Below, piece by piece: positions 39,321-47,284 of a DNA stretch of 64,000 nucleotides (position 1 is the first letter of the stretch; every line of letters starts with the position of its first letter). The stretch spans positions 25,088,349 through 25,152,348 of the forward strand of contig OX453276.1 in NCBI GenBank assembly GCA_949710005.1, read 5' to 3'. The DNA is from Ricordea florida. Taxonomy: Eukaryota; Cnidaria; Anthozoa; Corallimorpharia; Ricordeidae. Made by a program: the position numbers and the translations under genes. Under the pieces are notes generated by a model. The model had not been told where the DNA came from, made no database searches, and saw only the letters and a list, made by a program, of their open reading frames with translations.

Positions 39321-39920
39321 ATGGAACAATACAATGGAATTTACCCCGTATTACCCAATAATACAGATCCTGTTAATTTCAGACTACAAAAATCAAGCGA
39401 GGTATTACAAAATCTCGAGAAAGAAATAAAACATTACGAAGAAGTGCGGAAAAAATATAACAGGGCGCGAGGAATATGTTCAAAAATTAGTGTTTCCGGA
39501 GGATTTATTTCAGTTATTCTATCGGCAAGCGGATTGGGAACTTCACTCACGGGATTTGGCGCTGTTATCGGTGTGCCTTTGGGCGTGGTCGGCGGTATTT
39601 TTGGAGGTTTGACGATTGGATTTGGTTTCGCCTCTAAAAGTCTTTCCTCCAAAGTTAGTAAACACGAACAAACCGTTGCAATTGCAAAATCAAAATTAAA
39701 CACCATTAGCGATTTAGTCTCAAAAGCTCTGAAAGATAATGCAATATCCGATCAAGAATTTTCCATAATTTTAGCGGAGTTGGGAAAGTTTCAAAAACTG
39801 AAGCAAGAAGTTCGTCAAAAATACAGAAAAGATTCAGAAAAAAACTTGGACATGTCTGTGATAAGGAGGGAAGTCCGCGAAGATATATTGAAAGAACTTA
39901 CCGGAGGGAAAGGACATTAA
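39321..39920 (+). CDS. Gly-rich membrane protein (199 aa), element 1
   Basis: Soluble N-terminal part with HYEEVRKKYNRARG, a long Gly-rich hydrophobic region (ISVILSASGLGTSLTGFGAV and VVGGIFGGLTIGFGFAS, about 58-110) and a charged helical C-terminus (LVSKALKDNAISDQEFS). Element 2 encodes the same protein with the same length (61943-62542). Function unknown; likely sits in a membrane by its composition. Confidence 0.75.
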   Translation: MEQYNGIYPVLPNNTDPVNFRLQKSSEVLQNLEKEIKHYEEVRKKYNRARGICSKISVSGGFISVILSASGLGTSLTGFGAVIGVPLGVVGGIFGGLTIGFGFASKSLSSKVSKHEQTVAIAKSKLNTISDLVSKALKDNAISDQEFSIILAELGKFQKLKQEVRQKYRKDSEKNLDMSVIRREVREDILKELTGGKGH

Positions 39921-39980
39921 AACTTGTATATGAGAAAACCGAAGTTGGTTGCAATTGTTTTACATCTTATTCTTAAAAGA

Positions 39981-39988
39981 TCTAAAGA
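39981..39988 (+). promoter_or_regulatory. TCTAAAGA box within a short inverted repeat
   Basis: 28 nt before the ATG at 40017. It lies between CTTATTCTT and AAGAATAAG, which could pair around it. Confidence 0.5.
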
Positions 39989-40016
39989 TCGCATTACCTG
40001 AAACACAAAGAATAAG

Positions 40017-41540
40017 ATGTTATTGGATGATTTCAAAAATCGTTACCCAAACGCGAAACTCGATAAATTTACATTTGTGAATGACTCGTTTGACGGATAT
40101 ATTAAATGGAAAGTTAATGGAACAACAATTATGTCTGATGATGATCCTTCTGGAAAAACTTGGACTGCAAATCTTTCTAATGATTTGAAAACATTATTAT
40201 GGCAAGATTTGGGGGAAGAAATTAAAATCAAGAAAAGTTCATTCCCAAAAAGTTTAACATTTACGAAACAAAAATACCCAATACCCGGGGTTAAATTTGA
40301 TGATTTTACAACTGATGTTACAAAAATGCTAACCGAGTTAGATATATATGTTTCAGATAAAAAGAAATTCACCGCAAATATGAGAAACATATTTAAATCA
40401 CAAGTTGTAACATTTAATACCGCAAAGGAATGCAAAAGATGGTTGAGTAAGCCTGATTTTTATTATTGGCCTCAACAACTTAACTTTGCTGTTTGGTGCG
40501 CAACATCTGGTTGCGGTATAAGTCTCTTTGAAAGTCTAAATTATCCTAAAGTAATTAGTAGTTTTATAAAGTTTCACATATGCTTTACAATAAGAAGAAT
40601 AATATATGAATTAAATGTAACATTACCTGACGAACAAACTTTTTCGATAAAAAATAATCAATATGATAAAGTTGCATATAATCGACTGTGTAAAGAGTTT
40701 GGAGTTAGTAATAATTCTGACTTTAGATGGAAAGGTGGAAGAAATCATGGTTTGGGTGATATATTTATTTATTACAGCTCAGGAGGAAATGAAAATTTAT
40801 ATATTGAAAGAAATTATGATCATGATGCAAATACCTGGCCGGGGCAAAATAAATTTTCTGATGAGGGTTATAAGGATGGAGATGGAAATAAAATCTCGTT
40901 TATTAGAAATGATCTATTTAGTGATTTCAAATATGCATGGTTTATTCCTATGGCGGGGCATGGTCTCACCAAAGCGGGGCTTGGAAGATTAAATCGATCC
41001 GCAGAGGCTTTTGTTTACTGTATTTTGGGTGCGCAAGTTAATACAAGAAACCCAATTTATGGCAAAGGCGGTGGAGCAATAGAAACACAAAATGAATTCA
41101 AAGCCTTATTCGAAAGTTCTATAAAAGTAAATGATATTTCTAAATCCGTTCAAAATTACCAACAATCTGTGCAGGAAACTAAATTACGGCTTGATTTGGC
41201 TGTTGCCCCTGGTGTTTGGTTGATGCCAAGTAATTTAATTATAAATACAGAAAGTGTGGTTGGGTACAATAATAAACTGAAAATAGCAACAGAAGATATG
41301 ACTTTTGGGGTAAATAATTCAATAAATGTTGAGACAAAAAATGTCGGAATACCTAATAGCTTAGGATCGACAAAAGTTTTATTAAATACCAATCCGCAAC
41401 CGGCGAAAACAAAACTAAGCAATGCTGATGAATCAAACAATGCGGAAGAAGTTAGTAATATAGAAACATCCTCTCATCAAAATAATCTTATTGCTTTAAT
41501 GCTTGTTGGAGGATTATTGTCCTGGTTTTTATTTCGCTAA
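40017..41540 (+). CDS. Conserved tail-anchored protein (507 aa), element 1
   Basis: Large protein conserved with element 2 (62613 onward). Shared blocks: WPQQLNFAVWCATSGCGIS, FESLNYPKV, SNNSDFRWKGGRN, GLTKAGLGRLNRSAEAFVYC and LRLDLA.APGVWLMPSN. The C-terminus ends in one hydrophobic segment (LIALMLVGGLLSWFLFR), so it is probably tail-anchored. The N-terminal 70 residues resemble the N-terminal domain of the 334-residue protein (PNAK...F and a spacing of Asp-rich turns). I do not recognise the family; a virion surface or assembly role is suggested by position only. Confidence 0.8.
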   Translation: MLLDDFKNRYPNAKLDKFTFVNDSFDGYIKWKVNGTTIMSDDDPSGKTWTANLSNDLKTLLWQDLGEEIKIKKSSFPKSLTFTKQKYPIPGVKFDDFTTDVTKMLTELDIYVSDKKKFTANMRNIFKSQVVTFNTAKECKRWLSKPDFYYWPQQLNFAVWCATSGCGISLFESLNYPKVISSFIKFHICFTIRRIIYELNVTLPDEQTFSIKNNQYDKVAYNRLCKEFGVSNNSDFRWKGGRNHGLGDIFIYYSSGGNENLYIERNYDHDANTWPGQNKFSDEGYKDGDGNKISFIRNDLFSDFKYAWFIPMAGHGLTKAGLGRLNRSAEAFVYCILGAQVNTRNPIYGKGGGAIETQNEFKALFESSIKVNDISKSVQNYQQSVQETKLRLDLAVAPGVWLMPSNLIINTESVVGYNNKLKIATEDMTFGVNNSINVETKNVGIPNSLGSTKVLLNTNPQPAKTKLSNADESNNAEEVSNIETSSHQNNLIALMLVGGLLSWFLFR

Positions 41541-41557
41541 TGTTTTGATTATATAAA

Positions 41558-41565
41558 TCTAAAGA
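41558..41565 (+). promoter_or_regulatory. TCTAAAGA box within an inverted repeat, before penton gene
   Basis: 25 nt before the ATG at 41591. It is enclosed by GTTTTGATTA (from about 41542) and TAATCAAAAC (to about 41584). Confidence 0.55.
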
Positions 41566-41590
41566 TGAGCGCGATGTAATCAAAACAAAA

Positions 41591-42226
41591 ATGCTGAGTA
41601 TTACAATGTATGATTCTGAAACACGGGTTCATTTAGATCCGCCGCTGAAAAATCTTCGGGAGATACAGCTTCTGGATTGTAATATAAAAACCAAAAGATT
41701 GATTAATTTCAAAGATCAACAGATATTATCCAAAGATAATAATCAGCCTCTCATAATAATACAACCAGGCACATATTCTCTGCGAAATATTCAATCAATC
41801 TTTCTTAATGATACTGGTAGGGAAAAGATAACAATAATTGAGACTGATACTGTTGACTATCTTTATTCCAATAAGAACTTCAACATTAAACTTACGAGAG
41901 GATTGTCGTTTGGTTTAGGCGTTCCAGAATTTATAGATCCTGGTAAATTATACCCCATAAATATTCAGTTTAAGGAGCCGCTGAGAATTATATGTAGTAT
42001 AGTGGATAATAAATCTTCATATATGAATAAAACCAAATATGGAGAACCTGTAAAACTTGCTCCATCACACCTACTCGCGAACATACCCTCAAAGGATTAT
42101 CCAACAATTCCGGTTCAAAAATATGAGAGCCCCATAAACCACTTTGATTTAACTATCTTAGACAGCGAATGGAAAAAACTTGATCTTAGGGGTTCGCCCA
42201 TAACTTTTAGTTTAAGATTTAGATAA
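41591..42226 (+). CDS. Probable penton (minor capsid) protein (211 aa), element 1
   Basis: Size and place fit the single jelly-roll penton of Polintons. Conserved with the 209-residue protein of element 2: MLSITMY.SE.RV.LDPPL, IETDTVDYLYSNK.FNIKLTRG, SIVDNKSSY, LAPSHLLANIPS.DYPTIPVQ and GSPITFSLRFR. No membrane segment. The jelly-roll assignment is inferred, not seen. In element 2 the gene stands two places earlier in the order. Confidence 0.7.
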   Translation: MLSITMYDSETRVHLDPPLKNLREIQLLDCNIKTKRLINFKDQQILSKDNNQPLIIIQPGTYSLRNIQSIFLNDTGREKITIIETDTVDYLYSNKNFNIKLTRGLSFGLGVPEFIDPGKLYPINIQFKEPLRIICSIVDNKSSYMNKTKYGEPVKLAPSHLLANIPSKDYPTIPVQKYESPINHFDLTILDSEWKKLDLRGSPITFSLRFR

Positions 42227-42235
42227 TTTTTTTTT

Positions 42236-42265
42236 GTTATGTAACCAGTACTTAGGTTATATAAC
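42236..42265. terminator. Hairpin between convergent genes, element 1
   Basis: GTTATGTAACC (42236-42246) pairs with GGTTATATAAC (42255-42265), one mismatch, in the gap between the penton gene and the minus-strand 203-residue gene. Similar in sequence to the hairpin at 37652-37692. Confidence 0.45.
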
Positions 42266-42279
42266 ATAATTAGATAATA

Positions 42280-42891
42280 TTATTCGTCGGGTAAAGAATT
42301 AAAAATTTCTTGCTCTTCAATATCATAACACCAATCCGCAACTCTTTTGGGGTGCCATGCTACAACCAATAAATCATCGCACAATGATTTGAAAAATAAC
42401 TCTTTATGTGCAATCTTATGTTTATTTAAATTAACACTTACTTTTATTTTTTTTATTACAAAATTTTTATCAAATACTTCAATTCTGCATTCCTCATCGT
42501 GATAAGCAAGATAAACATCATTTTTATAAAAATTATGAATTGCCTCTCCGTTTACAATAACCCAACCACAACATGGATCAAAATCATATTCGTATTCATT
42601 TACAAAAAAATCTTTATTGGCTATTTCTAAAATTTTTCTCGCGAATTCATTAGTGTTAATTCCACCAACACCAAAATTTGTTTTTCCTCCAAAACTAATA
42701 TGGCGCGTGAAATCATAATTTTTATTATAGTATTCCGCACAAAAATTTATTGGCCAACACAAAATTTTTTTTTTGGATAAATATCCCCTATTTTTTGATA
42801 AATTTTTTAATAGGCCCCCTTTTATTTCCTCTATAAATTCACAAATATTAAGATTCTTATTGTTGAAATACCTGAGATTTATTTTTTCCAT
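42280..42891 (-). CDS. Protein with C-terminal AWHPxRxxDWC motif (203 aa), element 1
   Basis: Ends with LLVVAWHPKRVADWCYD, a motif (W-HP-x-R-x3-W-C) that recurs in proteins of large DNA viruses (recollection, not searched). The relative in element 2 (49076-49678) has the same motif and lies at the opposite end of that element. The middle is charged and has no membrane segment. Function unknown. Its upstream box (42904-42934) matches that of the other minus-strand gene at 37990. Confidence 0.7.
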   Translation of the reverse strand: MEKINLRYFNNKNLNICEFIEEIKGGLLKNLSKNRGYLSKKKILCWPINFCAEYYNKNYDFTRHISFGGKTNFGVGGINTNEFARKILEIANKDFFVNEYEYDFDPCCGWVIVNGEAIHNFYKNDVYLAYHDEECRIEVFDKNFVIKKIKVSVNLNKHKIAHKELFFKSLCDDLLVVAWHPKRVADWCYDIEEQEIFNSLPDE

Positions 42892-42903
42892 TTTGATTTT
42901 TAT

Positions 42904-42934
42904 ATTTTATATTTTCTTTTTAAATATCAATTTT
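42904..42934 (-). promoter_or_regulatory. Minus-strand promoter box, copy 2
   Basis: Shares CTTTTTAAATATCAATTTT with 37990-38022 and lies 13 nt upstream of the ATG of the 203-residue gene. Confidence 0.6.
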
Positions 42935-42988
42935 TTTGTTATTAAACCAAAATAAAGGTTTCATAACATAATTACCTATTCTTCGCTT

Positions 42989-43444
42989 TTATTCTAAATC
43001 ATAAAATAATTTCATTCTGCAATCCTTGCAAGAAGCTTTTTGCTTGTCATGTACACATATTTGCGAACCACCGCATTCTTTACATTGTTGTTTATGTTTA
43101 TTATGTTTGCATATTTGTGAACCTTGACATTCTTTGCAATGTTGTTTTTGTTTATTATGACAGCATATTTGCGTACCCATGCATTCCTTACATCGATATT
43201 TATATTTATTATGCAAACAATTATACCCACCGCATTCGCTACAAATTTTTTTTATTTTCTCATGATCGCAAATAATTCTACTAATAGAGATAGCTTTTTC
43301 AATTAAACCAGTAATTCCCTCATCTTTAAGTTTTGCAATTTCATCAATTAGTTCTTGCTTATTCATTTTTGCTCTGCCTTTAATTTCTAGATCTTTCGCT
43401 ATTATTCTTAGTTCAAAAATATATAATCTTCTTAACCGATCCAT
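42989..43444 (-). CDS. SAP-like plus Cys/His repeat protein (151 aa), element 1
   Basis: Starts inside the right inverted repeat, so its first six residues (MDRLRR) are identical to those of the polymerase. The N-terminal part (LRIIAKDLEIKGRAKMNKQELIDEI) looks like a SAP DNA-binding motif. The rest is about six repeats of 14-15 residues built on C.H....KQxCKEC.GSQIC.H, a zinc-binding pattern also found in proteins of large DNA viruses (recollection). Probably a DNA- or RNA-binding protein. An in-frame TTG 24 nt upstream is a less likely start. Confidence 0.75.
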   Translation of the reverse strand: MDRLRRLYIFELRIIAKDLEIKGRAKMNKQELIDEIAKLKDEGITGLIEKAISISRIICDHEKIKKICSECGGYNCLHNKYKYRCKECMGTQICCHNKQKQHCKECQGSQICKHNKHKQQCKECGGSQICVHDKQKASCKDCRMKLFYDLE

Positions 43445-43861
43445 AATTACTTTTGTAAGAATTATCAAATCTTTAAGCCGCTTTTCAAATTTTTAATCCG
43501 CCTGTCCGAGAAATATCACCTAATAAATCTCGTCAAAATTCCTGTGTCTCAGTTCCGTCGGCTTCACCAATGCTGTGCAGAGGCTTTGCCACTGGATGGT
43601 TCTCGCCCTCCGCTCGATCCTCTCGCTCCGCCTGTCGGCCCCTTTCTTGGCCGAAACTTTGCAGAAACTTAGCGGCTTCAGCAATACCCAACAACGGCTT
43701 GATGCGGGCTTTTGGAGGTCTTAGGCATTTTGGCAAGTATTTATTGGCTTTTATGCTGCTGGTTAAATTCCTGATCAAATTTGAAAAACCAATTTAGCTT
43801 ATAAGCTAAAAAATCCTTGTCAAAATTCGTCTGTCTCAAAACCGCAGTTTTCTCCCTCTCT
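43427..43861 (-). repeat. Right terminal inverted repeat of element 1 (435 bp)
   Basis: Mirror of 27897-28331 with no difference seen. Ends TTTTCTCCCTCTCT, followed by the target duplication GCTTC(A). Confidence 0.95.
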
Positions 43862-44349
43862 GCTTCAATGGCCATAATTAGTTTTACTATACTGTGCTCT
43901 TCTCCATAATTTCTCATTCTGCCTCACTTAGATATTAATTATGTTATTATCGATTTCTTGAATCAACCCTATTTAAACTTCTGTTGTATTAATGCTATTG
44001 AATGGAGTAAATTGAAATACAGACACAAATACACCGCTGATCTAGAACTGACATTATAAACTGGGATACAAGACTGAAATGAAGTAGCTTGAAAATTCAA
44101 CGATTGTCTCTACTTTTAATGAATCTCTTTATGTGGTGAAACGGAAAACTGTTAAATAATATAGTAATAGGGATTCTAAGAAAAGGAAAAAGCATAACTT
44201 TCTTCAAAAGTTTAAAGTGCGGGGAAAAGTGGCATATTTGTAAGATGAATTACACCAACTAGACCCGTAAAAACAAATTTTCGTCGACAAAACAGAATGT
44301 TAAATTGTTATTTAATGTATAAATTATCGCCTTCGAAAAATTAAGATTT
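43862..44349. other. TMTC-like intron 1 between element 1 and the MITE
   Basis: AT-rich sequence without recognised coding. Begins with the target duplication of element 1. Confidence 0.7.
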
Positions 44350-44482
44350 ACATCTACCTCGGTGTAAACATCTCTGAAGTTTTTTTGACTTTTATATTTC
44401 CAGTTTCTATTGTTTTGTCTCCTTTAATTTGCTTGTGCTATGTCACTCGTGAAGGTAACAGGTTTTATACCGAGGATGAGCC
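44350..44482. mobile_element. Second, diverged copy of the hAT-like MITE
   Basis: CCTCGGTGTAAACATCT...TTTCTATTGTTTTGTCTCCTTT...ACAGGTTTTATACCGAGGATGAGCC matches the MITE at 769-911. The left end is worn and the target duplication is not clear. It lies in intron 1 of the TMTC-like gene. Confidence 0.75.
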
Positions 44483-44570
44483 AAAAATAAGTTCTTCACC
44501 AAACAAACCCTAAAATTTTATGAGTTTTGGAAGCGCTGAGCTCACAGCGATAAAAGCAATAAGTACTTAC

Positions 44571-45068
44571 AGCTTCAGTGTGCACTGGATGTGAAGCAAA
44601 AAATAATGCTGCAACTACGGCTAAAAAAGTTGACTTGAAGACGATTTTTTCGCACAGAGTATAAACCAAACAGACAAAACAATGCATCATAACGTTGACC
44701 AAGTGGTATCCGAAAGGCCTCAGTTCGTGAATCGCAAAGTTCATCCGAAATGTAAGAGTACAGAGAGGTCTGTACGACTTATGGCTTGTATTGCTCGACA
44801 TCGGTTTCCCCCAGAAGTCATTCAAGAATATGTTTCGCAGAGGGGATTCTTGGCGAATGTCCATGTTGTCTTTGATAGCGAAAATATCGTCGTGTACAAG
44901 ATCGCTGTTGAGACTGTTCCAATAGCAAAACAATGCCGTGATAGCTACGACGCCAAAACCTAATTGTTTTTGTGAATGAATAAAACGTGAATTACTAAAA
45001 TTGCAGCCGCCACTGTCCGTAGCAGGTACTCTTGTCTTCTGACCTCTCAACTTCAAATTCACCGCCAT
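44571..45068 (-). CDS. TMTC-like gene, exon 1
   Basis: Starts at the ATG 45066-45068 (MAVNLKLRGQK) and ends with HPVHTEA before the donor GTAAGT (44565-44570). An N-terminal membrane segment (GFGVVAITALFCYWNSL) is followed by the family motifs HDDIFAIKDN, FLNDFWGKPM, NTSHKSYRPLCTLTFRMN and FGYHLVNVMMHC. TMTC proteins are ER membrane O-mannosyltransferases with TPR repeats (known for the family). Closest in style to TMTC1/TMTC4. Exon 2 lies 17 kb away at 27363-27436 because element 1 sits in the intron. Confidence 0.88.
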
Positions 45069-45668
45069 ATTGAAAGTTCCCTAGTAGAAACCTGGAACGA
45101 GGCCATTTCACGGTCCGGCTGGGAAAGTGAAGGAAAGTGAAGGAAAGTGGAGGAAAGTGGAGGAAAATGGAAGAGAGGTGTTCCGGTGTTGCAGTGCTCC
45201 CATTGAGCTGGTGTTCCAGGGTGTTCCGGTGTGTCCCGGTGTCCCTGGTTTCAGTACATGCCTAAAAATAGTTTTAAGGAATATGTAAAGTCCAAGGACA
45301 GATATCCATGTAGCCTGCAAAGCAGGCGTATTTTGGAGCGCGATCCATGAATTGTTTTCAGGAATAACGTTGTCCTGCCATCTTGGACGTTGAAACTACC
45401 AGAGAGTTGGGAAGAGTCAAAAACTGATTTTAAGGGAGAGGCTGATGGGTTTAAAATAGGAGAGGGGGAGGGGGAGGGGAGGAAAAAATACGCCTGGCCG
45501 CAGCCATTGTTCGTTTGGCGAACCCGTACACTAGATCGACGGGGACTTTGATTGGTGCGGTTTCGGATGTTTGATTGCTAGCTGCCAATCAAGGGGACAT
45601 TTTTTTTTTTCGGGTTTTTCGAGAGGAGTATTGTAGTCTGATTCATCCGAAATTTCATTCATCCGGAT
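45069..45668. other. Intergenic region between divergent TMTC-like and RecQ-like starts
   Basis: Contains short GGAAAGT(G/GG)A tandem units (about 45120-45170) and GTGTTCCGGTG units, and a repeat at 45311-45497. No gene seen. Confidence 0.5.
45311..45497. repeat. MITE-like repeat with GCAGGCGT ends, copy 1
   Basis: Begins TAGCCTGCAAAGCAGGCGTATTTT and ends GGAGGAAAAAATACGCCTGG, with a G-rich stretch (GGAGAGGGGGAGGGGGAGG) near the right end. An inverted relative lies at about 46412-46558. Confidence 0.55.
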
Positions 45669-46150
45669 TTGGAAGACTTCGATTCTGCCCTGGAGAAAGC
45701 TCTTTCTGCGCTCGCTGGATTGGGAATATCGCTTAAATTACGATCGGAACAAAAGGAAGCGGTTACGACGCTGTTGTCGAGGCAAGATTTATTAGCAGTT
45801 CTTCCAACAGGCTTTGGAAAAAGCCTCATTTTTCAGTTGTTTGTGCGGGTGAAAGAAATAATGACAGGCAAACCTGCATGTGTGATCGTTGTTTGCCCTC
45901 TTAAAAGTATTGTGCATGATCAATTGTCCGAAGCAACTGCGATGGGTTTAACGGCCACATCACTTTCGGACGCCAGTTTAGAAGATGTAGAGAACGGCAA
46001 ATACCAGCTAATCTTTGGATCTGAAGAAGAAATTTTGGAGAAGCCTTTCCTCGGTCGGCTCAAAAGGAGCAACACTCCTCCACACCAGAATCTTGCTGCA
46101 TTGATAGTCGGTGAATCGCACACTGTAGAAACATGGAAGGGTCAAAGGTT
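45669..46150 (+). pseudogene. RecQ-like helicase, first exon, apparently inactive
   Basis: Encodes the start of a RecQ-type DNA helicase: LRSEQKEAVTTLLSRQDLLAV, Walker A LPTGFGKSLI, VVCPLKSIVHDQ and LIVGESHTVETW. The last motif should be DE-S/A-H; here the Asp is Gly. There is no ATG at the expected start, only TTG at 45669. Coding similarity stops at GQR near 46146, where a GTTTGT could serve as donor. No second exon found. The missing start and the lost Asp suggest a pseudogene; RNA editing or a different start exon cannot be excluded. Confidence 0.65.
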
Positions 46151-46411
46151 TGTTTTCCTCCCTTGTTGTGTTTTCAGTAGATCCTAGAAGGTGTTCGATT
46201 AACTTGTGCTGTAAACATGAAGATGAATTCAACGTTCTCTTAGGGCAACAACTAGGAAACCCAGACAAAAGGGCACTGTTGCTTTCCGTGAGTCGTAATT
46301 TGAGGCTACCGGAAAAGAAGTGAAATCGATTTTCATTGGCTGTGTTTGCATTTCCGGAAAAGTAGTCAGGCGCGACTAATTAGGGGGCGTTCAGTAATTT
46401 CATAGGCTTTG

Positions 46412-46558
46412 CTGGCAGGCGTTTTCTCCTCTCGCCTCCCCGCCCCTCCCCCCTTCCACCGCCCCTCCCCCTTAGTCTTTTCCGTTGCTTTTCAAGATGG
46501 CGGCCACGATCAATGTACCTCCGAGTTTTCGTTAAAAAACGCCTGCTCTGCAGGCTAA
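46412..46558. repeat. MITE-like repeat with GCAGGCGT ends, copy 2 (inverted)
   Basis: Begins GGCAGGCGTTTTCTCC with a C-rich stretch and ends AAAAACGCCTGCTCTGCAGGCTA, the reverse arrangement of copy 1. Confidence 0.5.
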
Positions 46559-46979
46559 TATCCATGCTGCATGTACATTTTTGAGCAAGAGACCATAAGT
46601 GATTTTGAAACCTTGACCGGCTGCCGTTCATTTAGCCACAGCGATGATATTTCGCAACTTCTCCTTCTTTGAATTTCTGCCGGAGGATTGCATAAACAAC
46701 TCCAAATAGAGAGGCGATGGCCACTTCATTGTTCTAAACATATCGGCCATCCAAGCTCCGGCCATGTTTCAAAACCGATAGCTGGACCATACAAAACTCG
46801 CTTGGAAAATGTGCCTTTAACGGGCTACTTGAGAAAAACTTGCTGACCTTAATTTACGCCACATATCTTGAAATTTAAAACAAACCATTACCTTGCCTCG
46901 TCTGTTGAAGGAGAGTGCAACAATTCAAGCCTTCGAAGTTCGAAGAAATCCATAACTGCACTCGATCGCGGAAAACTAA

Positions 46980-47281
46980 GGGACGGACCATTAGAAAAGT
47001 GATCGGGGGGGGGGGGGGTGGGGAATTTTCAGCTTGCACGAATTTTTTTTTTTTCGCTCACTGCTTGTGCAGGAATTTTTTTTTCAGGTGAACCCCTCTG
47101 CACGAATTTTTTTTACTTCGTGTGAAAAAGTCACATTGGACCTTCCTTCTGCATGAATTGTTTTTTTTACCTTCTTCCTTGCATGAATTTTTTTTTTGGC
47201 ATTTTCCCTTGCATGAATTTTTTTTTGGTTTTTTGCCAACCCCCCCCCCCCCCCCACATCACTTTTCTAATGGTCCGTCCC
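46980..47281. mobile_element. 302-bp MITE with perfect inverted ends, possible TAA duplication
   Basis: GGGACGGACCATTAGAAAAG at the left and its exact complement at the right, continued by GTGAT/ATCAC. Flanked by TAA on both sides (46977-46979, 47282-47284), as for PIF/Harbinger-type MITEs. The interior is low complexity with poly-G, poly-C and repeated GCATGAATTTTTTTT units. Confidence 0.75.
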
Positions 47282-47284
47282 TAA

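Larger units (their letters stand above)
27897..43861 (+). mobile_element. Element 1: complete Polinton/Maverick-like virus-like transposon, 15,965 bp
   Basis: Terminal inverted repeats of 435 bp (27897-28331 and 43427-43861) start with AG and appear identical; paired features sum to the same coordinate (71758), so there is no indel between them. The flanks carry GCTTC on both sides (27892-27896, 43862-43866), or GCTTCA if one base is shared with the end; Polintons make 6-bp duplications. Gene order: polymerase (+), integrase (-), then a plus-strand block with probable capsid, ATPase, small membrane proteins and penton, then two minus-strand genes. All main frames are open. AT-rich compared with its surroundings. 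It lies in intron 1 of the TMTC-like gene. Confidence 0.95.
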
